In this document: positions 21,883 to 34,015 of the stretch, one piece after another
Numbering within the stretch: the stretch's first letter is position 1
How the letters are laid out: each line of letters starts with the position of its first letter
From: Topomyia yanbarensis
Lineage: Eukaryota; Arthropoda; Insecta; Diptera; Culicidae
DNA: 64,000 nucleotides
Direction of reading: 5' to 3'
Assembly: GCF_030247195.1 (NCBI RefSeq)
Contig: NC_080672.1
Coordinates: 370,954,166-371,018,165 of the forward strand
Position numbers and translations under genes: made by a program
Notes under the pieces: generated by a model
Seen by the model: only the letters and a program-made list of their open reading frames with translations
Database searches by the model: none
What the model was told of the DNA's origin: nothing

Positions 21883-22630
21883 TTGAATATCTATACAACA
21901 TACAACTTTATGAGTGCGAATAGCTCAATAGAAATCAATTGTCACTAAACTCAAAACTCGTTTGCGAATTATTTATTAATTTCTATTATAACATTACGCC
22001 AAATTATTTGTGTTGATACTTTTTAACTATACTGATTTACACCCTATAATGAAAATACGTATCCAATCGCTGTTTTCTTTCTCTTTTCCGCTTTAGCAGA
22101 TGAATCAAGTTATATGCCAAAATACTTTTGTTTTTTCCTTAGTGTATGAAATGTTTAGGTTTACTTGTAACTTGCCATAAAGATCCATTTAATTTTACCT
22201 TATAACGAATTCTGTGTTCTATATTTTCATTCATTCATTCTATAGTACTTTCAATTAATTGATGCTTTATAATTATCTAGTACTTACTTAGCGTATTCCG
22301 TTGTCAGAATAACAATAAATAAATCGCGCGCGGTTGATTGGTTAGACTCGAGATTATATTCGCTCGTTTTTCTGCGATGGAAATAAAACGGTTTTTCATT
22401 CCTGTTTTCTTATTATTTTTGCAATCCAATACCCCTTTTACTAGAAAATAACTATAGTTGTGCAATTCGAACTATCCATAAAAATAGAATCTGACACGAG
22501 AAAAATGGAAATTGCACACAAATATCAGTTGTGTAAGATTCAGCATTTCAATTCGGGACAATAAGTATTGGCCCGGCAGAATACAGGAAAAATTCGCCAG
22601 GTGATAGAAAATTGAACGATCGCTTTATTA
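21883..22630. other. No firm feature; possible LTR body
   Basis: AT-rich sequence. It could be the body of a minus-strand LTR whose start is proposed at 22770, but no second LTR, primer-binding site or terminal CA was established. Confidence 0.25.
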
Positions 22631-22739
22631 AAATATAAGCAATCCGGAGTTCAAGTTGCTTATTTGACCAATCGCATTAATACAACAAATGATAGATTTC
22701 CAAAATCTCGGCAGCCGGATGCCCAGAGTAATTTTCACA

Positions 22740-22975
22740 TAATAACGCTACTGGCACACATACTAACACATCCCCCCTTTTCCGTGATACATGTGGAGAT
22801 GCAGAGGATTCCGCGGTCTCTAGCAGCGACATGTATCGGACTAACATTCCTTCCTTCCCCAGAAGATCTGCATTCGGACGTGGCCGGCGTCAGTATTGAT
22901 CAACATGCAGGGATCAATATAGATTGCACAATGTTGCTCACCGTGTTATTCCCAAGCATGTTGCTCCAATGAACA
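22740..22975 (-). other. Possible polypurine tract and LTR start
   Basis: On the minus strand 22783-22772 reads as a purine run (aaaagggggg), followed one base later by tgtgttagtatgtg, the kind of junction found between the internal region and the 3' LTR of a retrotransposon. The upstream minus-strand sequence (to 22975) shows no convincing gag-pol motif. It is a weak call resting on one junction. Confidence 0.25.
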
Positions 22976-23034
22976 TTTTGCAATCTTAGTTGGTTCTGGT
23001 CAATAACGGAGTAGTAACTACGGGCATTTTCTTA

Positions 23035-23620
23035 TGCTTATTCACGACTGACAATTCGTGCTCGTGAAATAGTTCCCAAATTCAGGATATATTTTTCATG
23101 CTTCCATGTATTAGTTCATGATTCCTAGTATATTAGTCACATTTGACGATTGGTTCCTCGCGAAATATTTCACCATATCATGAAATATTCTCTCGTTCCG
23201 TGAACCAGTTCATTGTTTGTAGTATAATATTCACAGATGACCATTCGTGCTCGTGAAATTCACCAAATCGGAACATATTACTCATGTATTCGTTAACTGA
23301 TTGATGATTGCTAGTATTCCTAGTACATTTAACCATTCATGCTCGAAAATAGGAAACGTGAACTGGTTTATAACCCTTAAATGCGCAATGTTGTTTTAAA
23401 ACAACATTACGAAAACCATCTCAAAATTATCATAGTAACGTATGAAAGCTGTGAGACAATTTTCAGAAAATTTGAAAAAATTGGTTTGCGCATTAAAGGG
23501 ATAATAGTGCCGCCAGACAATTCGTGCTCGGGAAATAGTTTACAAGATTATAAAATGTTATTCCTGTATTCGTGAACTAGTTCATTATTGCTAGTACATG
23601 ATTCACGATCTATCTTGAGT
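23035..23620. repeat. Degenerate ~100-bp satellite, segment 3
   Basis: Consecutive units begin near cacgactgacaattcgtg (23045), cacatttgacgattggtt (23149), cacagatgaccattcgtg (23231) and an aaccattcatgctcg block (23330). A last piece follows the MITE (23515-23610). Unit spacing is 80-105 bp and the divergence is high. Confidence 0.7.
23374..23500. mobile_element. 127-bp MITE inside the satellite
   Basis: Ends cccttaaatgcgcaa and its near-inverse ttgcgcattaaaggg, flanked by ataa on both sides (23370-23373 and 23501-23504). It contains a perfect 22-bp palindrome, aatgttgttttaaaacaaca then tt, at 23387-23408. Confidence 0.7.
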
Positions 23621-24426
23621 ACGTGTGATATTTAGATCCCTAATCATTTTAAATTTCATGCAACTCTGCATATTGTCATGAAATTTTCACGTGAACAATT
23701 TCACAGAATTTGAATTTTTCATGAAATATATGGGTCATTCCACGCGAAGTGATCAAAAAAGATGCAAACTTGAAATCGACCTTCACTGATTTCAACCAAA
23801 TTTGGAAGAATTGTTCATCTAGGGCCAATATATAAAAACCCAAATTTTTGTGTCATTTGAACCACCCCACCGTGGATCCACTCCATACAAAAGCTGGACA
23901 AAACCTCAAAAATAGTTTAAAATGTCTGAAAATATCATCTAAGGGTAATTTTGGTGCGCTGAACTCGATTTTGATTAAATTAGGACGCTAAATTTAAAAT
24001 TAGACAACCTAGGGTGGTTCTAAAAGTTTTTTTTTAATTTCGCAAAAGTGAATTTTATTAACTTCTCAAAACAGATACTTCGTAAGTGAACAGAAACATT
24101 TTGATTTCCTAGGGTAATCCTTAGTAACGAGTTAGCTAGGGTGGTTCCAATTTATCGAAATCTGGTGAATAAAAATGATGTAATTTTATACATTTGTAGA
24201 TCTTCAGTCCAATCTGAATACCATCGTAGAAAAAATCATCCCTTCATAGCTCTTTAAGAGATAATCCTCATGTACTAATTTATGAACGTATGCGTTTAGA
24301 ATAGTTATAAAGTATAGCATATCTTAAGGTGTTTGAAAGAATGCCTTAAATTTTTGTTTTATTGGTTTATTTATTTATAGTTATCGCCAAAGCTATTAAA
24401 AGATGACAGGTTTATTTGATTTTACA

Positions 24427-24760
24427 GAAGATCCCAAATCATGCCTTATTATGCTCTATTTACAGTTTCTCATACGATGCAGCTAAGCCGCTCAATACTT
24501 TTCCATTGATTTTCAATTCCAATGATGATATGAATATCTCTCCCTGTGGGTACTGACTTGGTTTTTTGTGCGAAAACATCCTGAGCATACTTTGCACTGT
24601 ATGTGTATGCTTTGAAATAGAGGCGTGAGCATTTTTGCATGAAACTCTCATCAATTTGGAAGTGAATCATTGAGGGAGATTTTGAGTTTGATTGTTGATT
24701 GTGATAGATTCAATAGGGAGTTTGCACTTGAAAATAAATGTTGCATTACTGGCCAATAAT
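24427..24760. repeat. Dispersed repeat shared with 4817-5262
   Basis: Contains cccaaatcatgccttattat, gatatgaatatctctccctg, gtactgacttggtttttt, tcatcaatttggaagtgaat then cattgagggag, in the same order as the copy near 5 kb. It lies in the unpaired insert of the 2.9-kb foldback. Confidence 0.55.
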
Positions 24761-25589
24761 TAAAAATCGGGTAAAAAAGAACACTTCCCACACTCACGTG
24801 TTTACCTTACATCGGTCACCAGTAAAGTTAACTTGTATTTATTTGAATTTTTCTATACTGCAGAAAACTGTGAAAATGTAGAAACACGAGTCATAGTTGC
24901 AAGATGGTTAAGGCGTACTTATATTTGTATCAAGGAAATCGCCTCAAACCCTGAATTTACAAGCAGCGATCAGAAAAAGAATTCCACCGGTGAATAATAA
25001 TGCAAAACTTTATGAAATCAAAAAATACCATGCGTCTCCATGAACAAACTAATTTTACAAATGTCCAAATATCAACCTTCGGCGCAAAACGGCGCAAGAT
25101 GGCACTATGATTTTTGAAAAATAGATTAAATTCTACGTCAGTTGTACTAGATGAGATCCTTCAACATGCATTTACCGATAAAGAGAGGACACTCTGAATG
25201 TAAATAAGTCTGCTTTAAACAACATTGTTATATTGATTTTATTGGTAACTTTTGAAATACTCATTTTTTCTCGAATCGAAATACACCATTGAATTCCTGA
25301 TTTGCTATTAGAAACGCTTATATGTGTTGTTAAATTATCATTGTAGTACCTATTAAAGTGAGATGAATTAGAATGAACAAAAACTTTTTGTCACCCAAAT
25401 TCTTGCAGATTTTGAAGACCTTGTACGGTTCAAAAAAATGTAGCACTTATATTTTTCAATCGATTAACTCAAAAATTTGGCGAATACAGCTTTGGGTAAT
25501 GTACATTTAGAAAAAAAATATAAAAGGTGTGAAAATCGACAATAAATTTTGGAGGTTTTGACCGGCTCGGCCCCACTGTGCACCCCTCA

Positions 25590-26458
25590 GGTCATGGGAG
25601 CACCCCCCGTTCTGGCAAATTGCCAAAACACTTGATTTTCTTTTGATCATATCTCCGGTTCTATTTACTCTAGAATCAAACTGTAAGATGGCTTTTGAAG
25701 AAAATTGATCAAGTAGTCTAGAAAAAATATTAATTTTTGGCGGCAGTGCTGCCAACTATTCGATTTTTTCAGGTTAAATATTAAAAGTTAATTTTTCCCT
25801 CAATACATATAGTTTAATTTTGAAAATTCTAATGCCATCGCGTTCCTCAGACATTTTTACATAAAAAACACTTATCATCTCAATATAATATGAGCGCATC
25901 CTGAGATATACCGTTTTAAAGGGAAAAACTCGCATTTTCTCATATAAAAATCCATTTTTATTGGCCAAAATTGAGAAAATCTCCAAACAGTCATAAAAAT
26001 CGACCCTGATCTGTTAGAAGCACACAAAAACGTAGTTTTTCATTATTTCGCGTTTTCTTCACGAAAAATTATGTTTGAACTCAGAATACTCAAGTTGGTT
26101 TTTTAGTGTTGCGCGCTTGCGATTTTATATGGGAAATTGCGGTTTTTTTTTCTCAGGATCCGCTCAAATTATATTGAGATTATAAGTGTTTTTTTGTGTA
26201 AAAATGTCTGACGAACACGATGGCATTAGAATTTTCAAAATTAAAATATATGTATTGAGAGAAAAAATAGCTTTTAATATTTAACTGAAAAATTCGCACA
26301 GTTGGCAGCACTGCCGCCAAAAATTTCTAGACTCCTTGAACAATTTTCTTCAAAAGCCATCTTGCGGTTTGCTTCTAGAGTAAATAGAACCGGAGATATG
26401 ATCAAAAGAAAATCAAGGGTTTTGGCAATTTGCTAAAACGGGGGGTGCTCCCATGACC
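25590..26458. repeat. Inner inverted repeat of the 2.9-kb foldback
   Basis: Arms 25590-25915 and 26150-26458. Each contains caccccccgtt, gatcatatctccggttctat, ggcagtgctgccaac-like text and a catttttacataaaaaacac-like block in inverse orientation. It can form a hairpin with a roughly 235-base loop. Confidence 0.75.
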
Positions 26459-26643
26459 CGATGGGTGGTTCAATTGACACAAAAATCTGGGTTTTTATAT
26501 ATTGGCCCTAGATGAACAATTCCTCCAAATTTGGTTAAAATCCGTGAAGGTCGATTGCCTTGATCACTTCGCGTGGAATGACCCATATAGTAATATTGTT
26601 CTTTTTATAATGTTCGGAGTTATATGCGGACAAAAATCGAAAA

Positions 26644-26903
26644 GGGACCATTCATAAATTACGTAACGCAAAAATTGCCCAAAATTGACTCCCCCCTCCC
26701 CCTATGTAACAAATTGTCACAAATTTTTCCATCTCCCCCTCCCCTGTTACGTAGCAAATTCCAAGAAAAAAATTTTTTTCTTCGTTGAAAACATGTTACG
26801 TAACGATCTAGTTAACACCCCCTCCCCCCTATGTCACAACTTGTCACATCTTGTCGTACCCCCTCCCCCCCCTAAAAGCGTTACGTAATTTATGAATGGT
26901 CCC
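26644..26903. mobile_element. 260-bp MITE with C-rich interior
   Basis: Inverted ends gggaccattcataaattacg then taacgc on both sides. The interior carries repeated ccccctcccccctatg and tgtcacaaattgtcac-like blocks. From memory this end sequence is widespread in arthropods. No transposase is encoded, and the short frames across it are artefacts. Confidence 0.8.
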
Positions 26904-28500
26904 AAAGTGCGCTGATCACCAAAATACATATAGAGTCACAAATCGTGTAAAACCGAGTAAAAAATCCGATAGTTATTAAAAATAGTATATCATGACAAGG
27001 CGTAGAAAATTTACGAATATCATGCTCAAACTGTTGATATTATGTACATAAGTAACATTACTCCACATGTCAATTTCGAAAGTAATGTATGAATATAAAT
27101 TAAGAAACTTGTCACTAAGATCCTGAAATAATTAAACAAAATTACACAGCTCGTGGCTAAAAATTCCGATACAAAATTCGTGAATAAAATAATACTATAA
27201 CGTGCATATAGAATACTTATGTTGTGAGTAAGGTCCTGAACTCATGAAAATACATCGCGCTACACTGCCACAAACATCAGGTTGTAAACTCATGAATTAA
27301 ATATCACGATAACGTGATGCGAAATTAAGAAAATGGCGACAAAGCTTCTGAAATCATGAACATCGTTCAACTGTCGGTTCTTTTATAAAAAACACCAGTG
27401 ATCCCCAAATTGTGAATAAGAATCGTAACAAAAACTAAACATGTTCAGAGAACAACCACAGTAACCCAATCAAACATTGGAATGTAACGCCATGTATATT
27501 TTTGATGCGAACTATTGTTTTGAAAACACAGATAGTTTCATGAATACGAGGTTTATTGTTCAGAAGTTTAGAAAGTTCGTCACGATTTTCGTAAATCGTT
27601 CAGTTCATGAAATCGTGATTTTTTTCACAAATTTATGATCGATGAATTTAAGAACACTTTTTTCCCCACAGTAAAGTTGATGTGTTATAGTTGCCAACTA
27701 CGATTTATTCTTGTGTCATCTACTAACACGGACAAAATGTGCCAAAATTCGTGAAAAAATTGCAACGAGTACTAGAACAATCACGTTTTTCGTGACACCC
27801 GTTACGGACTACCTCACTGAAGTCAGGTTAAGAACCGCTGCTCATAGTGCTCATATACTTTTCAAAAAAAAATTCAAATTCGTCCACCGTACTATCCCGG
27901 ATAAACAATCCAACCCAAAGGCACGTGTACCATAGTTTCAATTGCGGTGAAAAACAGCATTCCCGATAGCAACACTCCCGCTCTCTCTTACTAGAGGCCT
28001 CTCTTGCACTTTCCACGCCAGCTTTTCCCAGAACGCGAATTGTGCACCGAATCGTCAGGCTTGCCGAAAGGGAGGAACATTTTTGAAATGAACACTAATT
28101 GGATTATAAATTCTACAAATAAAGGTTAATGTAGCACATACGCCACTTTGCAGTGTTGAGCTTTGGTACCGTCAACCACCGCCGTGCCCCCTTAAAAAAC
28201 CCCCGAAACTGATAGATAACACCTCCACAGTATGGTAGAATGTATGATTCAGATTCATATGTACGGGTACACAGTCATATCGCACCTGTTGCGAAGCAAA
28301 CCGCACAACGTAACCAAACAGAAACATACACCTCCTCGGCTGCTGCTCGGGTGAAAATTTATGAATGGCAACTGTAGGGGAGATTGGAAACTACCGGATA
28401 CTTGATCCTGTATTTTATATATTAATGGTTTTTGGTAACTGACCCAGTTGATAGTTGGTAGCCTGTTTGGTTTTCGTACCCTAAAAGTGACAGAACCCAG
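26904..28500. other. AT-rich, satellite-like wording, no gene recognised
   Basis: Phrases such as attcatgaataaatatca, catgaaatcgtg and cgaaattcgtgaa recur loosely between 26990 and 27660, resembling the ~100-bp satellite but too diverged to delimit. 27700-28500 shows nothing recognisable. Confidence 0.35.
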
Positions 28501-30759
28501 CATCCCTTATTTCGCATCGAGAGAAGCAATCCCACGCCACGTTTTCCGGATATTTTATCTTTCGCAATGTTTGTCGATCGTATAAAGAGGTACATGTAAA
28601 AGTTACCCGATAAGAGGGATTACTGTTATAACTTTTAATTGGTTTTATATTTTCGAATCGTTTCGAACACCGAGAGCTCCCAGCTCTGTTCGGGTAGGTA
28701 TAGAGCGAAAGCGTGAATAGAGGGAAACTTTGATCTGTTGTCGGTGCATCGGTCTCTTCGCGTACTGACACACACACACACACACACACACCTCACAATG
28801 CAATTCGTCGTCGTCCTCGTCGTCGTTTGTCGGCCGTGTGTCTGCTGTCATGGTGAGGGCGCAGAATGCAAATTTCCACCACCCAACACTGTGGCAAGCT
28901 GCATTTAAAACAGTCGGTCGCTTCGAATTCCTGTTTGTACCTAGCAAAGCAGCATGCTGCTATAGAGTGCTAAGGACGTGATCTGAACTGTGGGTGAACA
29001 TCCAGCAGAGAATGTGGACCGACACGTGGAATGCTTGCGGGGACCGGGAGCGTGACATCACTAATCCTTCTGCTATTTGGGAACGTATAAACTTGAGCAT
29101 CGCCCATCAACTTTCATGCTCATTTAAACAGTTTGATGTGTAACTTTATGCTTTTGCTACCCGGGGATGCGAGGAAAGGGCGAGAGAGAGAGGAGGTTCT
29201 CGTAAAGTTTTGCCGATTTTCCGACTCTTTGATTTCCTATTATCTTGTAATTGGGGAGCTTTGCTGTCGTTAAAGTCGAAATAGGCTTAGTCCTTATGAG
29301 AAACTCAGGCTTATGCCTATTTATCGGAGAGATTAGTGTGTATGTCTTTCTTTGAATGGTTAGGTAACGATCTGCCTTTTATTTATTTTCTCTTTCAACT
29401 AGTATTTAAACATATTATACGACACACGATGTCGATAGTGACTGAAGAAATTCGACAAATGATCCTTCTTCACAAAACCATGACTAACTTTCCCCAAAAC
29501 GAATCGACAGGTATGTGTCAAATGTGGCGGCCACGGCGAACCACAAGTGGCTGAAAACAATCTCGAAGGGGGAAAACCGGATGCGCATAAAGCCCCGAAA
29601 GCTGGCGCGAAGGAATTTCGTTTGAAGATTATGCAAATTTAATTCGTTTGATCAATTTTCCCCGACAGTATGTGTAAAACAATTGAATCAACCCTGTCTG
29701 TATGCGGCTTTTCACTCTCTACTTCTACACTAGTACCGGTTCCGTTCCGATTCCGTTTATAGTGAAAACCCAAGACAATGTCATCTTCAGGCGACAGCGG
29801 GTCGAAGGCGAAGGCATTATCCTTCTATTCCGACTACAGCCGCCCTACCCTCCTGACGGCTGTTTAAGGAAGAGGAACTTCCTTCGCCCATATGTGCCAA
29901 CAACTTGTTGAACTGTTTCTTAACTTTCTTACCGAGTTCCAATGAAGCAGGGAGGGGATCCGGATCACTATGAATAAAGGTTATATTCGATCAGAAAACT
30001 TCAGATTCCGAAACGGAGCGTACCAACCGTTCTGTCACCGACCGATCGAAGGAAAGGCTGGGGAGGTAACGAGAGTATACACAACAAAGCTTGAAAGAAT
30101 TGATTTTCAATGAATATGATGATGTGAATAATCCCGGGGATTGGAAATTCATGCGATGTGACGAAAAGTGAACGCAACTGGTCGGGAAATTTATTATTCA
30201 TAGCTTTGCTGGCAGTCTGCGGCTGGCGAGGTGGGGCTGGGAGGGTATGGTTTGGAAAGAGTAGACAGTGTGTGTGTTTTCTGGATGGCAATATAACTGA
30301 TGACATTTTAAAGATTTTGCACGCTTTCGGAGAGAACTCAATTTGTTTTTAAGCGACATATATTTGAAGGTAGTTCATATACCAAGTAGGCAATTTAGGT
30401 ATTTTATATATTATATGGATTTCCTTTACTTCATAAAAATGTTAGAAGATATTACATTATCCTTGGCATAACGGTTGACTTTTACCATCAACTTTTTAAG
30501 CGCACTTATAACAGATTAACGTAGGGGAGTCCGGGAATAGACTGACGGAAACCTCGACTGCAAAGTTTGTTAAGAAACAGAGAACGTACATTCTGCCATC
30601 GCATTGTAGAGCCAAATATTTGCTTTGCATTCATTCGTTGTGAAATGCTGTGATTGTAACCATCTCTAATGTGCTTAGGTCGCGATTCATGTTGTATTGC
30701 AGAAGTAACGAAACTGAAACTGAACTGTTTAGTTTTTATTTGGTCAATTAGGGGACTAA
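28501..30759. other. Unrecognised, single-copy-looking sequence
   Basis: No element ends or domain-bearing frames. It holds a (CA)n microsatellite at 28768-28791 and a degenerate gtcgtc tract at 28808-28830. It could be intronic or regulatory, but no exon can be supported. Confidence 0.35.
28768..28791. repeat. (CA)n microsatellite
   Basis: Twelve uninterrupted ca/ac dinucleotides. Confidence 0.95.
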
Positions 30760-30880
30760 CGCATAGGACATTCAATGTGTGTGTGGGAAATACGCATGTT
30801 CTTGGCTGAGTGGAATGATGGCTGTGGAATTATGTGTGAGGTCTGAGTATTAACAATTCGCAGGGAGGATCGCATACTAA
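30760..30880. repeat. Dispersed repeat shared with 56115-56230
   Basis: Shared text: gtggg aaatacgcatg, tcttggctgagtgga, atgatg, gtgtgaggtctgag, ttaacaattcgcag. At 56 kb the same stretch leads into an LOA ORF1 scrap, so it may be the 5' or early ORF1 part of that retrotransposon. Confidence 0.6.
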
Positions 30881-30929
30881 ATACCAGTACGCGGTAATTA
30901 TATCAAAAAAACAAATGTTTTATTTGGTT

Positions 30930-31040
30930 TAGGGTTGCAAGGCCGAAATTCGTTAGGCCGAATACTGTCAGGCCGAACGCTATTAGACCAAATGGGTTAT
31001 AAGGCCGAATGATAATTAGACTGAATGCCATGAGTTTCTG
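30930..31040 (-). repeat. 17-bp minisatellite (cattcggcctaatgacc type), minus strand
   Basis: Read on the minus strand: attcagtctaattat, cattcggccttataac, catttggtctaatag, gttcggcctgacag, attcggcctaacg. These are about six diverged 16-17-bp units of the same consensus as the array at 34500-34738. Confidence 0.65.
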
Positions 31041-31423
31041 AACTAGTTTGACTCCAAGAACAAAAGTAATAATCACACCTAACTTAAAGTCACTGATATG
31101 AAGGCCCGTGGTAATTAGCGTCATAAGAAGAAACCATTTGGTACCATGGCGTAATGTAATGCTTACTGCATGATTGTGTTGCATTGTGACGATGATTTTG
31201 GCGAATTGCACACTGAGTTCATCATGTTTGACTGTTGGTTTTCTAATAAGATTTGCTTAGGAAATAGTTAGTAGGAATTCATACCAATCTGACCCATATT
31301 AAAACTTTAAAACTATTAGTGTAGAACAATGTAGGCAAACACCCTTTTTTTTCAGGAAGGAGAAAATTGTTTGAAACGAGGCTTGCACGTGAAGAGTACA
31401 AAACCTCTAATCAAATTTGTTAT

Positions 31424-31679
31424 GGAATTTGCGTTTCGACTTCGTCTCATCAGAACCCGACACTAACTTTATGACAGGACTAAGCTAGCGCCGAATTAAC
31501 TCATCACCTCAAAATGAACTCCTTTGCTTGCGGGACATCACGCTTGGCTAGGGGTTTGTTCAGGAACACAAATTGTGTCTCCGTTTTTTTTTTGGAGCTA
31601 GCGTCAATCCGGCACTAGCTTAGTCCTGTCACTAAGTTAGTGTCGGATTCTGATGAGACGAAGTCGAAACGCGAATTCC
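31424..31679. mobile_element. MITE, long member of gcgtttcgacttcgt family
   Basis: Ends ggaatttgcgtttcgacttc then gtctcatcagaa, inverse-repeated on the right, with arms of about 50 bp including ccgacactaactt. The central part (31490-31600) is unique relative to the 143-bp member at 16836-16978. Confidence 0.75.
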
Positions 31680-31904
31680 TTAAATAATTCAACAGCATGA
31701 CAGCCACCATTTCCGACCGCCCCCAGGTCCATCGTTCAAGGAGAAGGATAAAGGATAAGGTCGGGAAGTAATGATTCTACCCCTACTTAATGGAAGGATG
31801 ACGATTCATCAGACTCTTCCATAGGTGTCGCCGAGTTGGAGGTTTAGAAGCGTATAAGTCTAGGATTCGCTCCAAACTTACGATGTGATCTTTAAGGTAT
31901 ACTA

Positions 31905-32165
31905 CTAGTTGAAAGATATTGACTGAACCGAATTCAGAGGAAAAAGACGAGCATTTCGATCCCGATAAAAGTTTACACGATCGGAACAGATGATCTTGAA
32001 AAACCATATGACAATCCATTGTTGTACAACAACAGATCTGACTACAAAACAACAATTGTCGAATCCTTGAAAAAGGTCCCAAACGGACCGAAACGTCGGA
32101 TGAAGACAAAATAGTTTGTTTTTGCTTAAAAATTAGACTGCAAAGCCATACACCTAACCTAAAAA
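31905..32165 (+). repeat. Dispersed repeat with hammerhead-like core, copy 1
   Basis: Matches 53937-54185 in order: ttgaa, gaattc(a/c)gagg, gcatttcgatc, gacaat, then the conserved core tcgaatccttgaaaaaggtc then ccaaacggaccgaaacgtcg (32060-32098), then agactgcaaagcc. The core can form a 5-bp stem ggtcc/ggacc followed by gaaac. Confidence 0.65.
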
Positions 32166-32199
32166 TTGGAAACAGTCGACTCCAGTTCAAAGTTGTTTA

Positions 32200-33930
32200 G
32201 TTAGTCTTCGAGTACATCCTCACTCGAAAAAGAAAAGATCTTGTTTAGGCTACTGAGAGTATCCTAGGTTTTCTAAACAAAAGCAATTTGAACTCCACGT
32301 AGCCGGTCGGGGGAACATTGCCTAGAAAAGCTACTCATATCTGCGTAATGAACCGGACACTATTTATTGCAACAGTATTTAGACAGATTTCGGTATTTCT
32401 TCTTTACGATATATTTGATGGGTTGAAAACTATGATGTGATAAAAAAGCTATGATAGCGCGAGATGTTATAAGTCAAAGAAAGTATTTACTATTTTGCAT
32501 ATCGGATTGTTTATAAAATACGAGTATACGAGCGATAATGACGATCATTGAAGGGAAATATAAGGGATTGTTAACATAGCAATAACAAACAGAACTTGAA
32601 ATTGGATTCATAAAAACAGACGCCGAGAATTGGGGCTGATTTCCGATCAATTTATTCATTTTATACGGTAGTGTTTTCATGACTGGATCTGTTCAATCTG
32701 CTATTATTGGCAGAAGACACATAACACCCAATCGTCGCCGATATAAGGGCCAAATGTTATCAATAGAATTAGACTCGCGTGGAGGCATGAGATAGGAGAC
32801 TTGTGAGATCTATGTTATCTCACGGTTTGACGACCTATATGATTGATGTGCTTAATGAGAGCCTACAAAAATCTATTGTTTATTTTTCCTTCTTTAAGTC
32901 ATGAGCTGTGCTTTTTAATTTTCACAGTACTGTGATAGCTGCATTTGCCCAGCTTATTCATAGCTAGAGTCCAAAAAAGCGGTAGCGTGGTCAGAAAGGT
33001 GTCCAGACGAAGGTGGCTAGAACACTAGGTCCAATAGACATTAGACCGGAGACACTGAAGCCGAATGTTTAACAAAGAAGCTGAGCTTCAGAACTTCTCG
33101 GCTTGAGATAAATTTGGGTAGCTCTGTTAGACGGATCTGTTACTGTTTCAAAACCTGGAGAATTAAGCGTCTTCTGTTTAATTCCGCTATGATAAACGAA
33201 ACAGGTTTCATAAGCCACGCGTCGTGCGTCGTAAGCGGTAGAGGTTTCGATAAAGTGCCAGGGATAGTATGGTTTTTACACTGCTCAAGTGATTAATGTC
33301 TTCAGCAAAGTATTCTGGATGCAAATGAGCATTGGTTTTGATCTAGGTAAGTTTTGAACTAGATAAGTTGAAACTAATCTAGATCTGTTCTATCTTTTGA
33401 CAGGGGTGTCCTATTAAAAAGCTTTCTTTGGTAAAGTTGTTTGTTTTGCTATTTTTAATACTTTTAAATGATATTTTAAAGTAATACACGAGGAAATTGA
33501 TGTTGACATTTTTTATGAAAAACTTGTGGAAGAATTTGTTTTATTGCCATTAAAGCATGTATCACTCTTTGTAAACTATTTTATCATTGTATATTTTCGA
33601 TGATTTGGCAATAAAACACACTTTTCCAACGTTTTCAAATAAAAGTTCAATTTTTCGCGAATTTTTTTAAATTTCGTGTGGCGCCTTCTATATAGGTTAT
33701 ACAGTATAAGTGTCTGTTATGCATATGTTAAAAATATCAAAACAAACAACTCTCAAATATAGGGCTATGAATGAGACAGCAATCGACTGAAAGCTTATTT
33801 CATTTCATCTTTAAATTTGCAGCAAGAAAGATGACCTAAATATGCTAAACATTATCAAGTTTAAAAAAATCTCAAAAATGCACACGTTATTGAAAACTGA
33901 TCATTCTTTTAAATCTTGTTTTCAGCTCCA
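32200..33930. other. No recognised feature
   Basis: AT-rich with short unsupported frames. No repeat ends were noticed. Confidence 0.35.
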
Positions 33931-33944
33931 ACCACTCTATTTAT

Positions 33945-34015
33945 CGCACTACTTCGGCCTATTGGCCATTCATTCTAATGACCATTCGGCTCAATCTCCT
34001 TCGACCGAATGGCCC
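33945..34015 (+). repeat. 17-bp minisatellite remnant
   Basis: About four units, including ttcggcctattggcc, attctaatgaccattcgg and ttcgaccgaatggcc. Same family as 34500-34738. Confidence 0.55.

Larger units (their letters stand above)
23731..26585. mobile_element. 2.9-kb foldback, tgggtcattccacgcgaag family
   Basis: Inverted ends tgggtcattccacgcgaagt then gatca, flanked by TA (23729-23730 and 26586-26587). The right arm (26150-26585) pairs with two separate left blocks, 23731-23870 and 25590-25915, so about 1.7 kb (23875-25588) is unpaired and probably inserted in the left arm or lost from the right. Shared arm text includes gggccaatatataaaaaccc and cattctagggtcatgggagc-like wording. No transposase frame is visible. 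TA flanks suggest Tc1/mariner-type mobilisation. Confidence 0.75.

Noticed and set aside
26685..26888. Pro/Ser-rich frame PPSPYVTNCHKF
   Set aside because: It is a translation of the C-rich interior of the 260-bp MITE.
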